A program made the position numbers and the translations under genes. From NCBI RefSeq assembly GCF_003573695.1, contig NC_039362.1, positions 176,895,690 to 176,959,689 on the forward strand: 64,000 nt of DNA. The letters run 5' to 3'. This document shows positions 33,747 through 47,143 of the stretch, in pieces. Under the pieces are notes generated by a model, which was not told the DNA's origin, searched no databases, and saw nothing but the letters and a program-made list of their open reading frames with translations. This DNA is from Papaver somniferum (taxonomy: Eukaryota; Streptophyta; Magnoliopsida; Ranunculales; Papaveraceae). Numbering within the stretch: position 1 is the stretch's first letter; the number at the start of each line of letters is the position of its first letter.

Positions 33747-34228
33747 GGAAGCTACACCGACCCTGAAACCTGAGTCATGGACATTTGGGGTGAAATGAAA
33801 TCCCATCCAGGAGAGGTGACTAAATCGAAATATTAAGGTGACAAGGTCTCTCCTAAGTAGTGCAGAAACTCGATCAGGGTGCCGGGGTACACGGTTGAGT
33901 CAAGAGTGCCTGGGGCGTCTGGAGCGTACCTGGCCGCTCTTGACAAGTCTCGACTATGATGCACTCGGTCCAAAGAAACCCCACTTAGGGTGCGGTCTTG
34001 TAACCACGAGCCATATCGGCGGAGGGATAAGAGGCTGCCAAAATAACTGATTATTGCATCACTGGATGGGAAGAGCCCACCCCAACCCGGTAGGGGTAAA
34101 CTTCCTTGAAGGGGAAGTCGGGGGAATATAAGGACACCACCTTCCATTAGGGAGTTGAATTGTGTCAAAAGACGCAAATATCATGAGGTTTTTTACTCAT
34201 GGGGGTATTAAGGCTTGTCGTATTTGCG
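33747..34228 (+). other. Conserved non-coding block between gag and antisense gene (A)
   Basis: Matches C's 50490-51005 (minus strand) almost throughout, though it has no shared ORF. Identical runs include ACACGGTTGAGTCAAGAGTG, CCCACTTAGGGTGC, GGGATAAGAGGCTGC and CCTGAGTCATGGA. TCAAGAG...CTCTTGA can pair across about 30 bases. Its place is the same in both elements. Function unknown. Confidence 0.75.
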
Positions 34229-35050
34229 CGTAAATAAAACCTGCAGAGGCAATAATACAAGAAGATGATAAGGCGAGATCAACGGGTCATTACATGAAAA
34301 TGTAAGGACTGCCTACAATTTTTCCGCACATAAACAAAGATCATATATTAGGAAAAATAATATCTTTAATTAGGAAGGCTAAATAAGACCTCACGAGAAA
34401 AATAAGATTGACACTAATATTGTTTTGCAGGAAGTAATGGGGGAACGGATAACGCACGGGAATAATAGCACAATGAAAAGACAAGGGGTATTTCTCACAA
34501 CCAGAAATAAGAAGATGTATAGACGCAACATAGCAAAACAGAATATAACTGAGGCAGAAAATAAAAACACATTCATAAGGCGAGGTAAAGAAAAGGGTAA
34601 TCCGGACGTAACCATTAAATTATTGAGTTGTATAAACAAAATATGTGAATAGATAAGTAATAGATTACCGCATAATGAAGTACCCTATAATACAGATACA
34701 CGCACATATCATAATTTTACATATGTAATTTCCAATAGATACGTGAAAATTCATACATAGTACTACATAATATCTGCGTCACTCAATCATCTTGTGACGA
34801 CTAACAGAGGCAAGAATATAAATGAAAGCATACAAAGGAGTGTTACTCGCCCCCATATGATAGACTCACGCACATATTATTATCACCACATGATTAATTC
34901 TAACTATTGAAAATAACATCGCTTTTCTTTTAATAAGCGCAGGAGTAACAAGAGGAGAATTTACATTAAAGGAGCATCAAATGCTTAAGAATTCACATTG
35001 AAAAAAAAGTCTCAAGATAAGGAAACATTCGATATACAAAGAACTGGCAA
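34229..35050. other. Element A spacer beyond the conserved block
   Basis: AT-rich, no supported gene; probably the 3' flank of the antisense gene. Confidence 0.45.
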
Positions 35051-35880
35051 AGAATTTACAAGAGCAAAAAGGGAGAAAAGGTCTTCAGAAGGAATATCCA
35101 TTTCCCACCCATATCATCTTTATTATCCTCCTTAGCCTCAGAATCGCCGTCCTCTTCATCCGTCTCCTCATCAATATCTTCATATTTCTCATATTCTCGC
35201 TCACTATCAGAGATGTCAGAGCCTTCTTCGTTGGGAGAAAATTCAATGAAGTTGTAATTTGTCAAAGGGATGTTATTATCAGTACATACTTTCTTAACAG
35301 CCACATCACGAACGCGAACAACATCTTTGCTCAAGTTAGAAACAGTGACAGTCAACTTTTTCTTGATCCTGCCGTATTTAGAGTTACGAGCGGATAAGCT
35401 CGCCTCTAGATTCTCAATTTTTTCAAGATACTTCTTCTCATCCTCTGCGAAGAAAAGGTCAAAAGGTTAAAGCCGCATAAGAATATTTTTTAAAGAATAA
35501 CAGATGGACAAGAATAATAAACAACCTTCTTTGTTAGAAATAATATCCTTAATCAATGAAGTATGATCAGATTCAAGGCTAAAATTCAAAGCTAAGTCAC
35601 TTCTAGCATTATCTAAGACCCTAGCATCACACTCAAATTCAGCATCACTTTCTATAAGAAGTCGAGAACGGATTAAATTCCCTCGGTCAACAAGTGCGTT
35701 CTTTTCGCTTATAGCAAGATCCCGCTCCACTTGAACTTGGAGGATAGTTTCTTTAAACTCCTTTAAATCCTTCGCACCCCTAAGAATAACCCGATCCTTC
35801 TCAGTAATAATAGTGTTCACCTTTTCTTCTAAAGACTTAATCCTTTCCTTAGATTCACAAAAAAGGCGTTTAAGGCTATT

Positions 35881-38279
35881 TGAAAAAGCGGGGGTCTAAC
35901 AACACCACCCAATATTTCGATTAGCAATCTGTATGGACTAACTCCGAAATACTTTGCTAGAGAATCAACTAGACAGTTAGACTCAATCTAGATAAAAGTA
36001 TCTCAAGGAGTTAATATCTCTCTCTTGATTTGATTTTTACTCAAGCTAAAAACAATAACGAGTCTTTATCAAATACAAGGAATACTTGGACGGTACCAAA
36101 GACCAATGTCCAAGGATCAATCAACTACAATCAACAACCAAAGGTTGGATTAGAAAAGTTGATGATCACGAACGCACAACCTGTATTATTTCAATTATCA
36201 AATATAATACGGAAAAAAATAACACAGACACCAGAAATTTTGTTAACGAGGAAACCGCAATGCAGAAAAACCCTGGGACCTAGTCCAGATTGAATACACA
36301 CTGTATTAACCCGCTATAGACACTAGCCTACTCCAAGCTAACTTCGGACTGGACTATAGTTGAACCCCAATCAGTCTCCCACTAATTCAAGGTACAGTTG
36401 TACTCATACGCCTCTGATCCCATCAGGATGCTACGCACTTGATTCCCTTAGATGATCTCACCCACAACCAAGAGTTGTTGTAACCCACAAACAGATCTGT
36501 CTCACACGGAAAAGTTTATAAGAGGATACATCTGTCTCCCAAAGATAAACCCTAGGTTTTGTTCCGTCTTTAGATATAAAATCAAGGTAACAGGGACCAA
36601 TTGATAATCCGGTCTTATATTCCCGAAGAACAGCCTAGATTAATCAATCACCTCTCTACAATCCTTCCTGACTACACAATCGGATTGTCGAGGAATCACA
36701 AACAGTGAGACGAAGATGTTTGTGACTTCTTTATCTTGCCTATTGGAGAACTCTCACGATCTCAAGCCAATCAATCGATTGTACTCGTATGATAGAAGAT
36801 GCAAGATCATATCACACAACTACGATAAAGTAGTATCGGTCTGGCTTCAAAATCCCGATGAAGTCTTTACGTCGTTAACCTGATTTTACAGAAGAAAATC
36901 AAAGGTTAATGGAGATTGACTCTAGCGGGCGCACTAGTAGCACACATACGTGTGGGGATTAGTTTTTCACAATGCTAGATGTCTCCTTTATATAGCCTTC
37001 AAATCAGGGTTTTTCCTTAGTTATAAAGCAATCCTTATTCACCGTTAGATGAAACCCTGATTTAGATTCAAGCTAATATGTCTCAACTGTTAGATCAAAA
37101 ACTTATCTTGTCATACACACTTGGGTAGACGTTTATTGGGTTCGTGAAAACCATGCCCAAACGTGTACGTGTATGTTGGTTCAACATAGTAACCCAAAAG
37201 GTTAACCGTATGAGCATTTCATATTAACCTTGTTCTTCTTCACCATAACTAGTTCAATTGACTCAAATGAACTAGTTAAAGATTTGTTCAATTGCTATGA
37301 GATCTTATGTAACTACGCAAGACTCAATTGAAACAAAGATGATTCGATTCGATTGAATCGACTCATGAGCATTATAGCCAAGGTTTTCATAAAGCATTCC
37401 TTAGTAATTTAATGTTTCATGTTCAAAGCACATATTTAGATCATAACCTATTAAGTTCACAAACAAGTTCGCGGGCTTAAGTTAATCGGTTGAGTTTTCC
37501 AAACTCAACAGAAATTCTCGGGATGAGAACTTTCGCCAGTTCGCGGACTGGGTTCGCGGACTTAGCACACAAACGAGTTTTGGAAAATCCCAGCAGAAAT
37601 TCTCGGTCGATAACTTCCGACATTTCGCGGACTGAGTCTGCGGACTGGGTTCGCGGACTTGGCCTGCCAATTCCACAATCCTCCTGATTTCTCTTGATCA
37701 ACAAAGTTCGAAAACTTCGGTTCAAGGAATACATGGTTATATAATCTAAACTCTCATTTCAATCATTGAGACATTCTCAGAGGACGCTATGTAGCCGATA
37801 TTCACAGACCGATTCACGTCAGAGCAATTCTCGAAGTGATTGAAACTTTTCATGACTTTCTTCACCAGGTGAAGATAAACTTGATCAAAGCGAAACGCTT
37901 TACCAACACACGATTTCGAGATAAAATATAAGCAATGAATGCTCTGCTCGAAATGTCAAATGTGTATGATCTAGTCTATATAGCATACGACTTTTGTCTC
38001 ATAAGAAGTAGGAGATAGAAGAGATAGACTTTTGAGTGACAGATAAGTTCAAGTCTCCACATACCTTTTTGTTGATGAAGTTCCACGGTTCCTTGTATAG
38101 ATCTTCGTCGTTGTATGATGAATCGCCATGAAGTCCTTGAGCTCAACTACACTTTTCTATCCTAGTCCGAGACTTAGCTATGTAGGCTAGAAATCAAGAC
38201 TTATAGTTTTAATCACTAACATTGACAAACATGCTTGAGATAGCAACGCATGCGAGGTTGACTGAGCTATGCTCTAACA
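35881..38279 (-). repeat. Left LTR of element D (2399 bp)
   Basis: 3' LTR by orientation. Minus-strand TATATAAA at 36987-36994. The region about 37490-37680 repeats TTCGCGGACT(G/T)-type phrases several times. Confidence 0.92.
36987..36994 (-). promoter_or_regulatory. TATA box in the D LTR
   Basis: Minus-strand GGCTATATAAAGG; identical box at 43727-43734 in the other LTR. Confidence 0.7.
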
Positions 38280-40955
38280 ATCTCCCCCTTTGTCAATTTT
38301 AGTGACAAAATTATCAATACATATGGAATACAAAAAAGAGAAACTTTAGTGGCTCCTATTCCATAGTCTAGTCTTCAATTTTCATTGAAATCTTCGTCCT
38401 TCCAAGTACTCCAATAATCCCAAAGGTTGTAAGTTTAACACCATCATTGTTGAAGACCCGTAGCTATAACAATGAGAGAAATCGAGATTCTCGATCATTA
38501 TTATACAGTGTCATAGTATTATTATATAACATCAAAGTCCAATTGTATCACGACTTTAACAATAATACTACGGTGATATGTATCACTCCTCCTTAGTCAA
38601 TACTCCATCTCGATCATGGAAACCACTCCCCCTTACACAATGATCCGAAAACCATATGTATTTGTAGTGTGAAATACAATATTTCTCCCCCTTTTTGTCA
38701 ATAAAATTGGCAAAGGTACAAGAATGGGATCATAATGAAATTTCCAGAAGAGACATTTCATGACCCAAAGAAAAAATACATACCAACTTAATTTAGATGC
38801 AATCTAATAGCCGAAGCTAACAACATTCATCAAGGAATTTTAAGATACAAGATAACCCCTATAAAATTCCACATCCGCACTCCCCGCAAGATATTACCAT
38901 TAAGCACAAGTTCAAAAGAACTCTCCCCCATTTGATGTCATTCTCGAGAGAACAACAAGAGCGACCTTAATTTCGAAAGAAAATAAGGATTTTATATTGG
39001 ACACCAAAAACCATAGCAATGATTTTCTATATCCAAAGCTCAACCAAATTAACCACAAGTAAACCCATGATTAATTCAATTGGAATACGCAACTAAATCA
39101 AACCACAAAAGTGACCAATTTAATTGAAAGTGCTCAACATAAGTAAACTCTCAGAGCTACGACTAAGTCAATCACACGGAGATGGCTAACTTAACCGTTC
39201 AAATACTCAACATAAGGAAAACCTTACGGAATATATGACTACATTAACCAAAGAACATGATAGTGTAGCCTTTCATATACTCAACACAAGAACTTGTGGA
39301 ATATATGAAAACTCATCTAGATTAATTACAAGAGAACCTATAATTAATCTAATTGGAATACAAATAACCAAACTAATCACCGAAGTAATCAATTTAATTA
39401 TTTTGGGATCAACAGAAAAGAACTTATGGAACCCCGACTAAGTTAATCATAGAATATGACAACCTTAACCGTATATGTACTCGACATAAGAAAGAAAACT
39501 TATGGAGTACAAAATAAATAACCAAACAGGTTGATTAATTTAGTTCTTAATGCTCGACATATAACATCTTACGGAACAACCAACAAAGCCAAGGTAAATC
39601 GACTTAGTTGTAAGGTGCTCAACATAAGACACACAATGGAGCCTTCACGGTAAAACATAATAAAATGGATCAATGAAGATCAATACCGTGGATTACATAT
39701 AAGGATCTATTATATCTTTCCATCACTATATGCATAATGACATATTAGACTTTATCCTTGTCACACAAAAGATTTTACCCTATTTTCCATCAAATAAATG
39801 ACTGCATAGGCATAACTTTTGTAATTGTCAAAAATTCATTCGTCCTTTCATCAATACGAATACCAATTTATGAACGACTTTACTTTTGACAACATACGGG
39901 ACCTTCAAGTTCACGGACGCAAAAAATACATATCCCATAAAAATATTGCAATTCTTCGAAATCAAACAGACTAATACTGCAATAACATCATCCTCCAAAT
40001 ATTTTTAGAATTTAAACCAATAAATCTAAAAACATGAAGATGAAAACGTTGGACATAGCTATGTGTAATCACAATAATTTTTATTCCAAACTCTAGTAAT
40101 CCTTCTCAAAAACAAGAATAAATTCTCATAAGAAGTTTCCTAGGCATCAAGACAAACTCGTAATGCACATATAAGATGACTTGTCCTTAGAAGGTTGAAT
40201 CAATCTTTTTCGCCCGGATTTACACCAAGAATAACTACCAAAGGCGTATAAAAATATTTTCTAAACAAAGAAGAACATACAAAGTCATTAACGACCATGC
40301 ACCATAATTTTCAAAGGATGAATGTGAACATTCAAGAATTCCATAGCAATGCGTACTACTTCCCATTCTTGAACTTCCTTCTTTGTGATTCACCAACAAC
40401 ATTCTTGTAAAAGCTACGAATTAGCTTAGAAGAGTAGTACTCCAAGAATACAAGTGTCCAAGTCTAAGAAGTGGAACAAGTGCAACAAAACTGAGCAAAA
40501 CACTCAAAAACAACAGACAGAACAAATACCAATCTTAACTCATCCAAATTAAAAGTTTCTCATCTCCATATTGAAGAGAATTCAAATAGAAAGATAATGC
40601 AAAAAGAATGAGGTCATTCCGAGTTCGTACGAAGAAGATACGGCCAAAACAAGTTTACCGAATATCGACATCAAGTATGCATACGGGTTTGCAAACGAAT
40701 TTTCAAGTCCGCGAACTTAAACCCCTGGATTTTGATTTGAAAATATGCTATGCACACCTGGTAGGTGTACCATGTAGTTCAAACATCCCGAACTATTATT
40801 ATCAAACCTAAACATTTAAGAACCTTAAACACAGATCAAGTTAGGTAGAAAAGAACGATAAGAAAGGTATGTGAATCATTATAAGTTCTCTGAGCAAATA
40901 AAAGTACAAATATTGCTCAAGTTTAGAGAGATACCTTTTCAGATGAATCCAATCG
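38280..40955. other. Non-coding 3' region of D with repeated PPT-like tracts
   Basis: Between gag and the 3' LTR. Minus-strand purine tracts (plus-strand CTCCCCC) recur at about 38281-38290, 38624-38634, 38685-38694 and 38922-38931, as described for Sirevirus elements. About 39110-39650 is a degenerate array of roughly 100-bp units with (T/A)(G/A)CTCAACATAAG and CTTA(C/T)GGA(A/G). No env or pol. Confidence 0.65.
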
Positions 40956-40959
40956 AATT

Positions 40960-42542
40960 CTACCGTCTTAACGAACATAATCTGTGTGCCCCAATTCTTG
41001 TGCTTCCCTCACCGTATACAAAGCAGGGCATTCCTTGGTGAGGATGCACTTCCAACACAATCAAGTTGCGTTGGGGGTGAACAAAGTCTTGATCACCACA
41101 AGTGACCTTTGGATTATCATGAAAGAGATCACTTTTAGAACCTTTCACATCCAATTCAATTTTTTCAAAAAACTTGTTAAGTTCCAACATCATGGATACT
41201 GCCTTATCCATAGTCATGGAGTTTTCTGGAAGATCATTCCTTTTCACACTCAAAACATCATTGGCTTTCTTCGGTATCCACTTCTGAGTGCGTTTAGGAA
41301 CAGTCGGAACCTTCTTCCCATCACTCTCATCTAGAATTCTCGGAAAAGAATTGGATTGACTATTCTTTTGCAAGTTAGTCTTTCTCCAATTGGGAGCATC
41401 GGATCTTTTCTTCGTCTTTACGAAGTTATCCTTTTGATAACCATTACGATTGTGAAAATGATTCGTACGACGTTTATAGGCAAATCTAGGTTTATCATAG
41501 CACTGATTCCTTTTCCTAAAGGTTAGACAATTACAACCTGTAACGTTAAGAGGATCAGTCTTAACGTATGATCTTGGCTTCACAACTTCTTGTGATGCCC
41601 AAACAAGAACATCATGAAGTTTCTCATTCCTTATACGGAAACGACATCTCCTTTCCAGGTGACCTTTATTTCCGCTATAGTGGCAAACATAAGGAATGTT
41701 CTTACCTCGATCCGTGTGTTCTAACTTTGGAGGTTGATAAACTCTTTTCTTTTGAACCTTAACTGCCGGTGAAGGTATTTCACTTTTTCCATCAGTTGAA
41801 ACCTTTTGTTAAGAAGAATCACTAGCCTTGACAAATTTTACCTCTTTGCTAGTACTTGGAGCATCTATTTCATTATAGACCAATCCTCGTGTATCACGAT
41901 GATTTTTACTTGCTCCTAGAATAGTAGTTAATTTGCTTGAACTAGTATTGAAATTTTTCAAGTCATCTTCCAACATCTTGATTTTATCAAGAGCAGCAGC
42001 TAAATCAGCCTCAAGGAGTTTTTCTCGAGCGCTTTCTCTGTCGTCAAACTTGTTTGCTGGGAGTTAAAACTTGCTTCAGATTCTACAAATTTCTCTTTCA
42101 ACAAAAAGTACTTTTGATAAATATTATCACATTCAAGTGAATTCATACGTAGGTTTTCCTCATAATCCTTGAGGATCGATTCGCAAGAACGATTTGGAAA
42201 AAAAACACCTGTGTAACATCTTCTCAAAAAAAAAAATTCTTGACAGAGAGGAATCAGAAGAGGTGAGACATGAGAAGTTGTAATCTTCTTCATTTTCCAT
42301 GAATCCAAAAACTTAACATACTCTAAGACTTCCTCATCAACATCTCTATCAATATCTGAATCACCTTCATCAGAAAGTTCATCCAACTGTTCTCCTAGGA
42401 GAGTTTCCCAATCAACAGTTTTTACATCAAGAGAATGTTTAGATATTGATTTATATGTGACAGTTCTCTCAGGTAAATCCAAGATTTTAGAATCATCTAG
42501 TAATTTCTGAACTGGTACGTTATTAGAGATAGACTCGTCCAT
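40960..42542 (-). pseudogene. gag-like region of element D
   Basis: Minus frame 42542-42000 starts MDESISNN and carries an acidic helical stretch (EQLDELSDEGDSDIDRDVDE) and a coiled coil. After a short shift the frame continues through SSKLTTILGASK and a stop near 41812 to a zinc knuckle at about 41650-41700 (CHYSGNKGHLERRC: second Cys replaced by Ser), then a basic tail (40960-41583) rich in Arg/Lys/Asn. Resembles the C-terminal half of Sirevirus gag; the N-terminal gag domain is absent. Nothing downstream encodes pol. Confidence 0.7.
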
Positions 42543-42584
42543 AATCAGATCGCTACAAACACAGACTTATAAGATCTTTAACGT

Positions 42585-42604
42585 GTTTTCCTGCTCTGAT
42601 ACCA
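42585..42604 (-). other. PBS of element D (initiator Met-tRNA type)
   Basis: Minus strand ATTGGTATCAGAGCAGG directly follows the LTR end. TGGTATCAGAGC is the widely conserved copia PBS. Confidence 0.9.
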
Positions 42605-42606
42605 AT

Positions 42607-45022
42607 TGAAAAAGCAGGGATCTAACGACAACACCCAATATTTTGATTAAAAATCTGTATGGACTAACTCCGAAATACTTTACTAGAGAATCAACTAGAC
42701 TGTCAGACTCAATCTAGATAAAAGTATCTCAAGGAGTTAATATCTCTTGATTTGATTTTTACTCAAGCTAAAAACAATAGCGAGTCTTTATCAAATACAA
42801 GGAATACTTGGACGGTACCAAAGACCAGTGTCCAAGGATCAATCAACTACAATCAACAACCAAAGGTTGGATTAGAGAAGTTGATGATCACGAACGCACA
42901 ACCTGTATTATTTCAATTATATAAAATATAATGCGGAAAATAAATAACACACACACCAGAAATTTTGTTAACGAGGAAACCGCAAATGCAGAAAAACCCC
43001 GGAACCTAGTCCAGATTGAATACACACTGTATTAAGCCTCTACAGACACTATCCTACTCCAAGCTAACTTCGGACTGGACTATAGTTGAACCCCAATCAG
43101 TCTCCCACTAATTCAAGGTACAGTTGTACTCCTACGCCTATGGTCCCAGAAGGATAATGTGCACTTGATTCCTTTAGCTGATCTCACCCACAACCAAGAG
43201 TTGATGTAATCCAAAATCACAGACTTGATAATAAACATATCTGTCCCACACAGAAAATTCTATAAGAGGATAAATCTGTCTCCCACAGATAAACCCAAGG
43301 TTTTGTTCCGTCTTTAGATATAAAATCAAGGTAACAGGGACCAATTGACAATCCGGTCTTATATTCCCGAAGAACAGCCTAGATTAATCAATCACCTCTC
43401 TACAATCCTTCCTGACTACACAAGCGGATTGTCGTGGAATCACAAACAAACGAAGATGTTTGTGACTTCTTTATCTTGCCTATCAGAGAACTCTCACGAT
43501 CTCAAGCCAATCAATCGATTGTACTCGTACGATAGAAGATGCAAGATCAGATCACACAACTACGATAAAGTAGTATCGGTCTGACTTCACAATCCCAATG
43601 AAGTATTTAATTCGTTAACCTGAGTTTAGAGAAGAAAATCAAAGGTTAATGGAGATCGACTCTAGCAGGCGCACTAGTAGCACACAGACGTGTGGGGATT
43701 AGTTTTTCACAATGCTAGATGTCTCCTTTATATAGCCTTCAAATCAGGGTTTTGCCTTAGTTACAAAGCAATCCTTGTTCACCGTTAGATGAAAACCTGA
43801 TTTAGATTCAAGCTAATATTTCTCAACCCTTAGATCGAAAACTTAGCTTGTCACACACACTTGGGTAGACGTTTACTGGGTTCGTGAAAACCATGCCTAA
43901 ACGTGTACGTGTATGTTGGTTCAACATAGTAACCCAAAAGGTTAACCATATGAGAATTTCATATTAACCTTGTTCTTCTTCACCATAACTAGTTCAATTG
44001 ACTCAAATGAACTAGTTAAAGAGTTGTTCAATTGCTATGAGATCTTATGTAACTATATAAGACACAATTGAAACAAAGATGATTCGATTCGATTGAATCG
44101 GCTCATGAACATTATATCCACGGTTTGCATAAAGCATTCCTTAGTAATTTAATGTTTCATGTTCAGAGCACATCTTTAGATCATAACCTCTTAAGTTCAC
44201 AAACAAGTTCGCGGACTTAAGTTAATCGGTTAACTTAAGTTCTTAGTAATTCTCGGGATGAGAACTTTCACCAGTTCGCGGACTGGGTTCGCAGACTGAG
44301 TTCGCGGACTTAGCACACAAACGAGTTTTGGGAAATCCCAGGAGAAATTCTCGGTCGAGAACTTCCGAAAGTTCGCGGACTGAGTCTGTGGACTGGGTTC
44401 GCGGACTTGGAAATCCAATTCCACAATCCTCCCGATTTCTCTTGATCAACAAATTTCGAAAACTTCGGTTCAAGGAATACATGGTTATATAATCTAAACT
44501 CTCATTTCTTGGGACATTCTCAGAGGACGCTACGTAGCCGTTATTCACATACCAATTCACGTCAAAGCAATTCTTAAAGTGATTTAAACTTTTTATGACT
44601 TTCGTCACTAGGTGAAGATAAACTTGATCAAAGCGAAACGCTTTACCAACACACGATTTCGAGATAAAAGATAAGCAATGAATGCTCAGCTTGAAATGTC
44701 AAATGTGTATGATCTAGTCTATATAGCATACGACTTTTGTCTCATAAGAAGTAGGAGATGGAAGAGATAGACTTTTGAGTGATAGATAAGTCCAAGTCTC
44801 CACATACCTTTTTGTTGATGAAGTTCCACGGTTCCTTGTATAGATCTTCGTTGTTGTATGATGAATCGCCATGAAATCCTTGAGCTCGACTACACTTTTC
44901 TATCCTAGTCCGAGACTTAGCTATGTAGGCTAGAAATAAAGACTTATAGTTTTGATCACTAACATTGACAAACATGCTTGAGATAGAAACGCATGCGAGG
45001 TTGACCGAACTATGCTCTAACA
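42607..45022 (-). repeat. Right LTR of element D (2416 bp)
   Basis: 5' LTR by orientation; closely matches the left LTR, with about ten substitutions in the first 165 bases by hand count plus small indels. Confidence 0.92.
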
Positions 45023-45169
45023 CTATTACTATTAGATAGTGTAATTCTATGGTCACGATTAAGAAGTTGGTACTTCGCCTTGAGCTCCTCCAAATAAAAA
45101 TTTCCTAAGTTGTCTTCAGGAATATTATTTAAGGAAGCATTAAGATTCTCAAGAAGAGACTCATCATCA

Positions 45170-45204
45170 ACTTAAGTTGAAAATATGAAAATTTCAACTT
45201 AAGT
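45170..45204. repeat. Short hairpin in A's antisense gene
   Basis: ACTTAAGTTGAAA (45170-45182) and its inverse TTTCAACTTAAGT (45192-45204), with a third direct copy at about 45214. It lies at an expected intron border of the accessory gene. Confidence 0.6.
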
Positions 45205-46306
45205 TTCCTCGTCACTTAAGTTGAAAATTTCTGTAAGAATATGCAATCAAAAGGGAGCGAAGAAGACGAATAAACCGAAAGGAAAAAGAAATAAAGAATT
45301 ACGCACCAACTAATTGATCATTCCTCTTGCGAAGATGGACGACATCATTCTTATAAGTTGAGACTTCAGAGTTGAGTTTAGCATTCTCCAACTCAAGAAT
45401 GCAGAGTCTTCTTTGATAGTCAGAAGAAACATCATATGACATGCGGGTCATCTGCGAAGCCATAAGATGAATATTAGAATTTAAAGTGCAAAGACATCAT
45501 TAAAGAAAATACGAAAACATGGAAATTACCAAAGAGCCAAACGAGAATTGAAAACTTGGAGTCAATCTTGAGGCAACTCCACGAAGGGATTCATGATCTA
45601 AAGAAGGAGCGTCACATATCTTTGCAACCGTCTCACATGTACGATTAATGTTTCATTTATAATTGCTGACAGGGAGTCAGAAAAGATACTAGCTAGTTTC
45701 CCCATAGAAGAATCACCATAAAAAGGAACTTCATCATCACAAGAACGGGAACTTGAAGAGGAAGAAGAAGGTGCCTTTAGCTTTTTAGAAATTTTACCTT
45801 TACTCTTTGCACCTACAGCTTCCATCTACGCGAATAATAAAAGATAAGAAACATAGGCAACAATATTATTAGAATTAAGAAAAGAGTATTTCTTACTTTA
45901 ATATCCTGCGAAGGTGACGCTTGAGACGCTTTCTTAGCCTTCTTCTTCAATTTCGCAGCCTGAAAATGAAATAAAAATAAATAGTAGGTTCAAAATAAAA
46001 TAATAAAAGTATAGTAAATAGAAAGGTGAAGCTAAAAATGGCGTACCACGTCAAGTTCCTCAGGCCACCTGAATACCCATGGATCGTAAGCGGGAAAATC
46101 CGCAGGAAGCGGAAGAGTTAAACCATTTTCGTCTCTACCAGATATGTAGGGACCATCCAAGACAATAGGATACTCCACCCAACGAGTATCATTTTACTTA
46201 CGAGCGGTGTTATTAGTAGTGTCATGAAAATCGACATCTCACATGATTCTTTCATTCTCTGCGATACCATCCTTTCTTGTCAAGCGAATACCCCATTTAT
46301 ATGATT

Positions 46307-46777
46307 TGTAATTGCAGGAAATCTTACACTACACCCCTCATATGATTTCATTATTATTCAACTCATTTTTAGATTTACACTCTTAATTTTATTAATCAAT
46401 CTTTGAATATTCTTACAAGAAAAGATAAAGGAATCAAGAATGACCAGTGCTCTAGACTTTCTCTCTCCTATTTACTTGTTTCTTACTCAAAAAAGATCTC
46501 CCCCTCTCCTTTACAACTGAACGACTATTTATAGGAAAATACATAGTGGATGACAACTAATCTGTCCTTTATTTTCGAATATGACTTGCGAAATTCTCGC
46601 AACCTTACAAATCTTAGTCTCGCAAACTCTCTAATTTTCGCAGGACCATCACATATTTCTCATGATTTTAGCTGACGTCGTTTATTATATCATTTCTGAA
46701 ATTGTTCTGCGACGCTGTTGTATTGTGTTGTTGATAATTTTGTTAAGATATTATTGTTGCGAGATTCTGATCCTACA
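46307..46777 (-). repeat. Left LTR of element C (471 bp)
   Basis: 3' LTR by orientation. TATA (minus TATAAATA) at 46526-46533. Preceded by TSD TGATT. Confidence 0.93.
46526..46533 (-). promoter_or_regulatory. TATA box in the C LTR
   Basis: Minus-strand CCTATAAATAG; matching box at 54907-54914. Drives toward gag. Confidence 0.7.
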
Positions 46778-46980
46778 TCTTTCCTCTTCTCACATCTTTT
46801 CTGCGAAGTAGAAAATGATGTGAGAAATGCCGCAGTTATCCATCGTTTCATATTCTGCATTTATCACACGTATTCTTTCTTCCATCCGTTTCTTGACACG
46901 TCTTCTGTAACCGCTGCTTTTCAACCGCTCATGTCTTTTCGTCTTAATGGTGTTTATTTCTTAGAGTAAAAAATCTTCCT

Positions 46981-46988
46981 TATATATT
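46981..46988 (+). promoter_or_regulatory. TATA-like box for the antisense gene of C
   Basis: TATATATT about 160 bp upstream of the ATG at 47144, followed by a CT-rich leader. It lies inside the element and reads opposite to the LTR promoter. Confidence 0.5.
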
Positions 46989-47143
46989 CTTCTTACTCTT
47001 CATCTCACTTTCTTTTTACTTTCTCTTCCCTTTTAATTCTCTCATCTCTGCAACTCTATTGTTCTTCCGTAAATTCCGCTACTGTAGTTCTGCCTTCTTT
47101 AATCTTCTTACTTTTTATTTATTCTCATACTCTATATTCAAAT

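Larger units (their letters stand above)
35881..45022 (-). mobile_element. LTR retrotransposon D, Sirevirus-like copia without pol
   Basis: LTRs 35881-38279 and 42607-45022 (about 2.4 kb), ends TGAAAAAGC...GCTCTAACA on the plus strand. TSD CTATT at 35876-35880 and 45023-45027. The minus strand beside the right LTR reads TGGTATCAGAGCAGG, the initiator-Met tRNA PBS of copia elements; beside the left LTR it reads ACAAAGGGGGAGA, a polypurine tract. The 4.3-kb interior holds gag-like frames (42542-40960) but no protease, integrase or RT. Long LTRs, the knuckle type and several PPT-like tracts point to the Sirevirus lineage. Inserted in an exon of A's antisense gene. Confidence 0.93.

Noticed and set aside
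33833..34177. 114-codon minus ORF inside the conserved block of A
   Set aside because: The matching block in C has no corresponding frame, so conservation is not coding.
36030..36293. ORFs within D-family LTRs (also 43345-43584, 58637-58918)
   Set aside because: They lie in LTR sequence, differ in frame between copies and have no domain.
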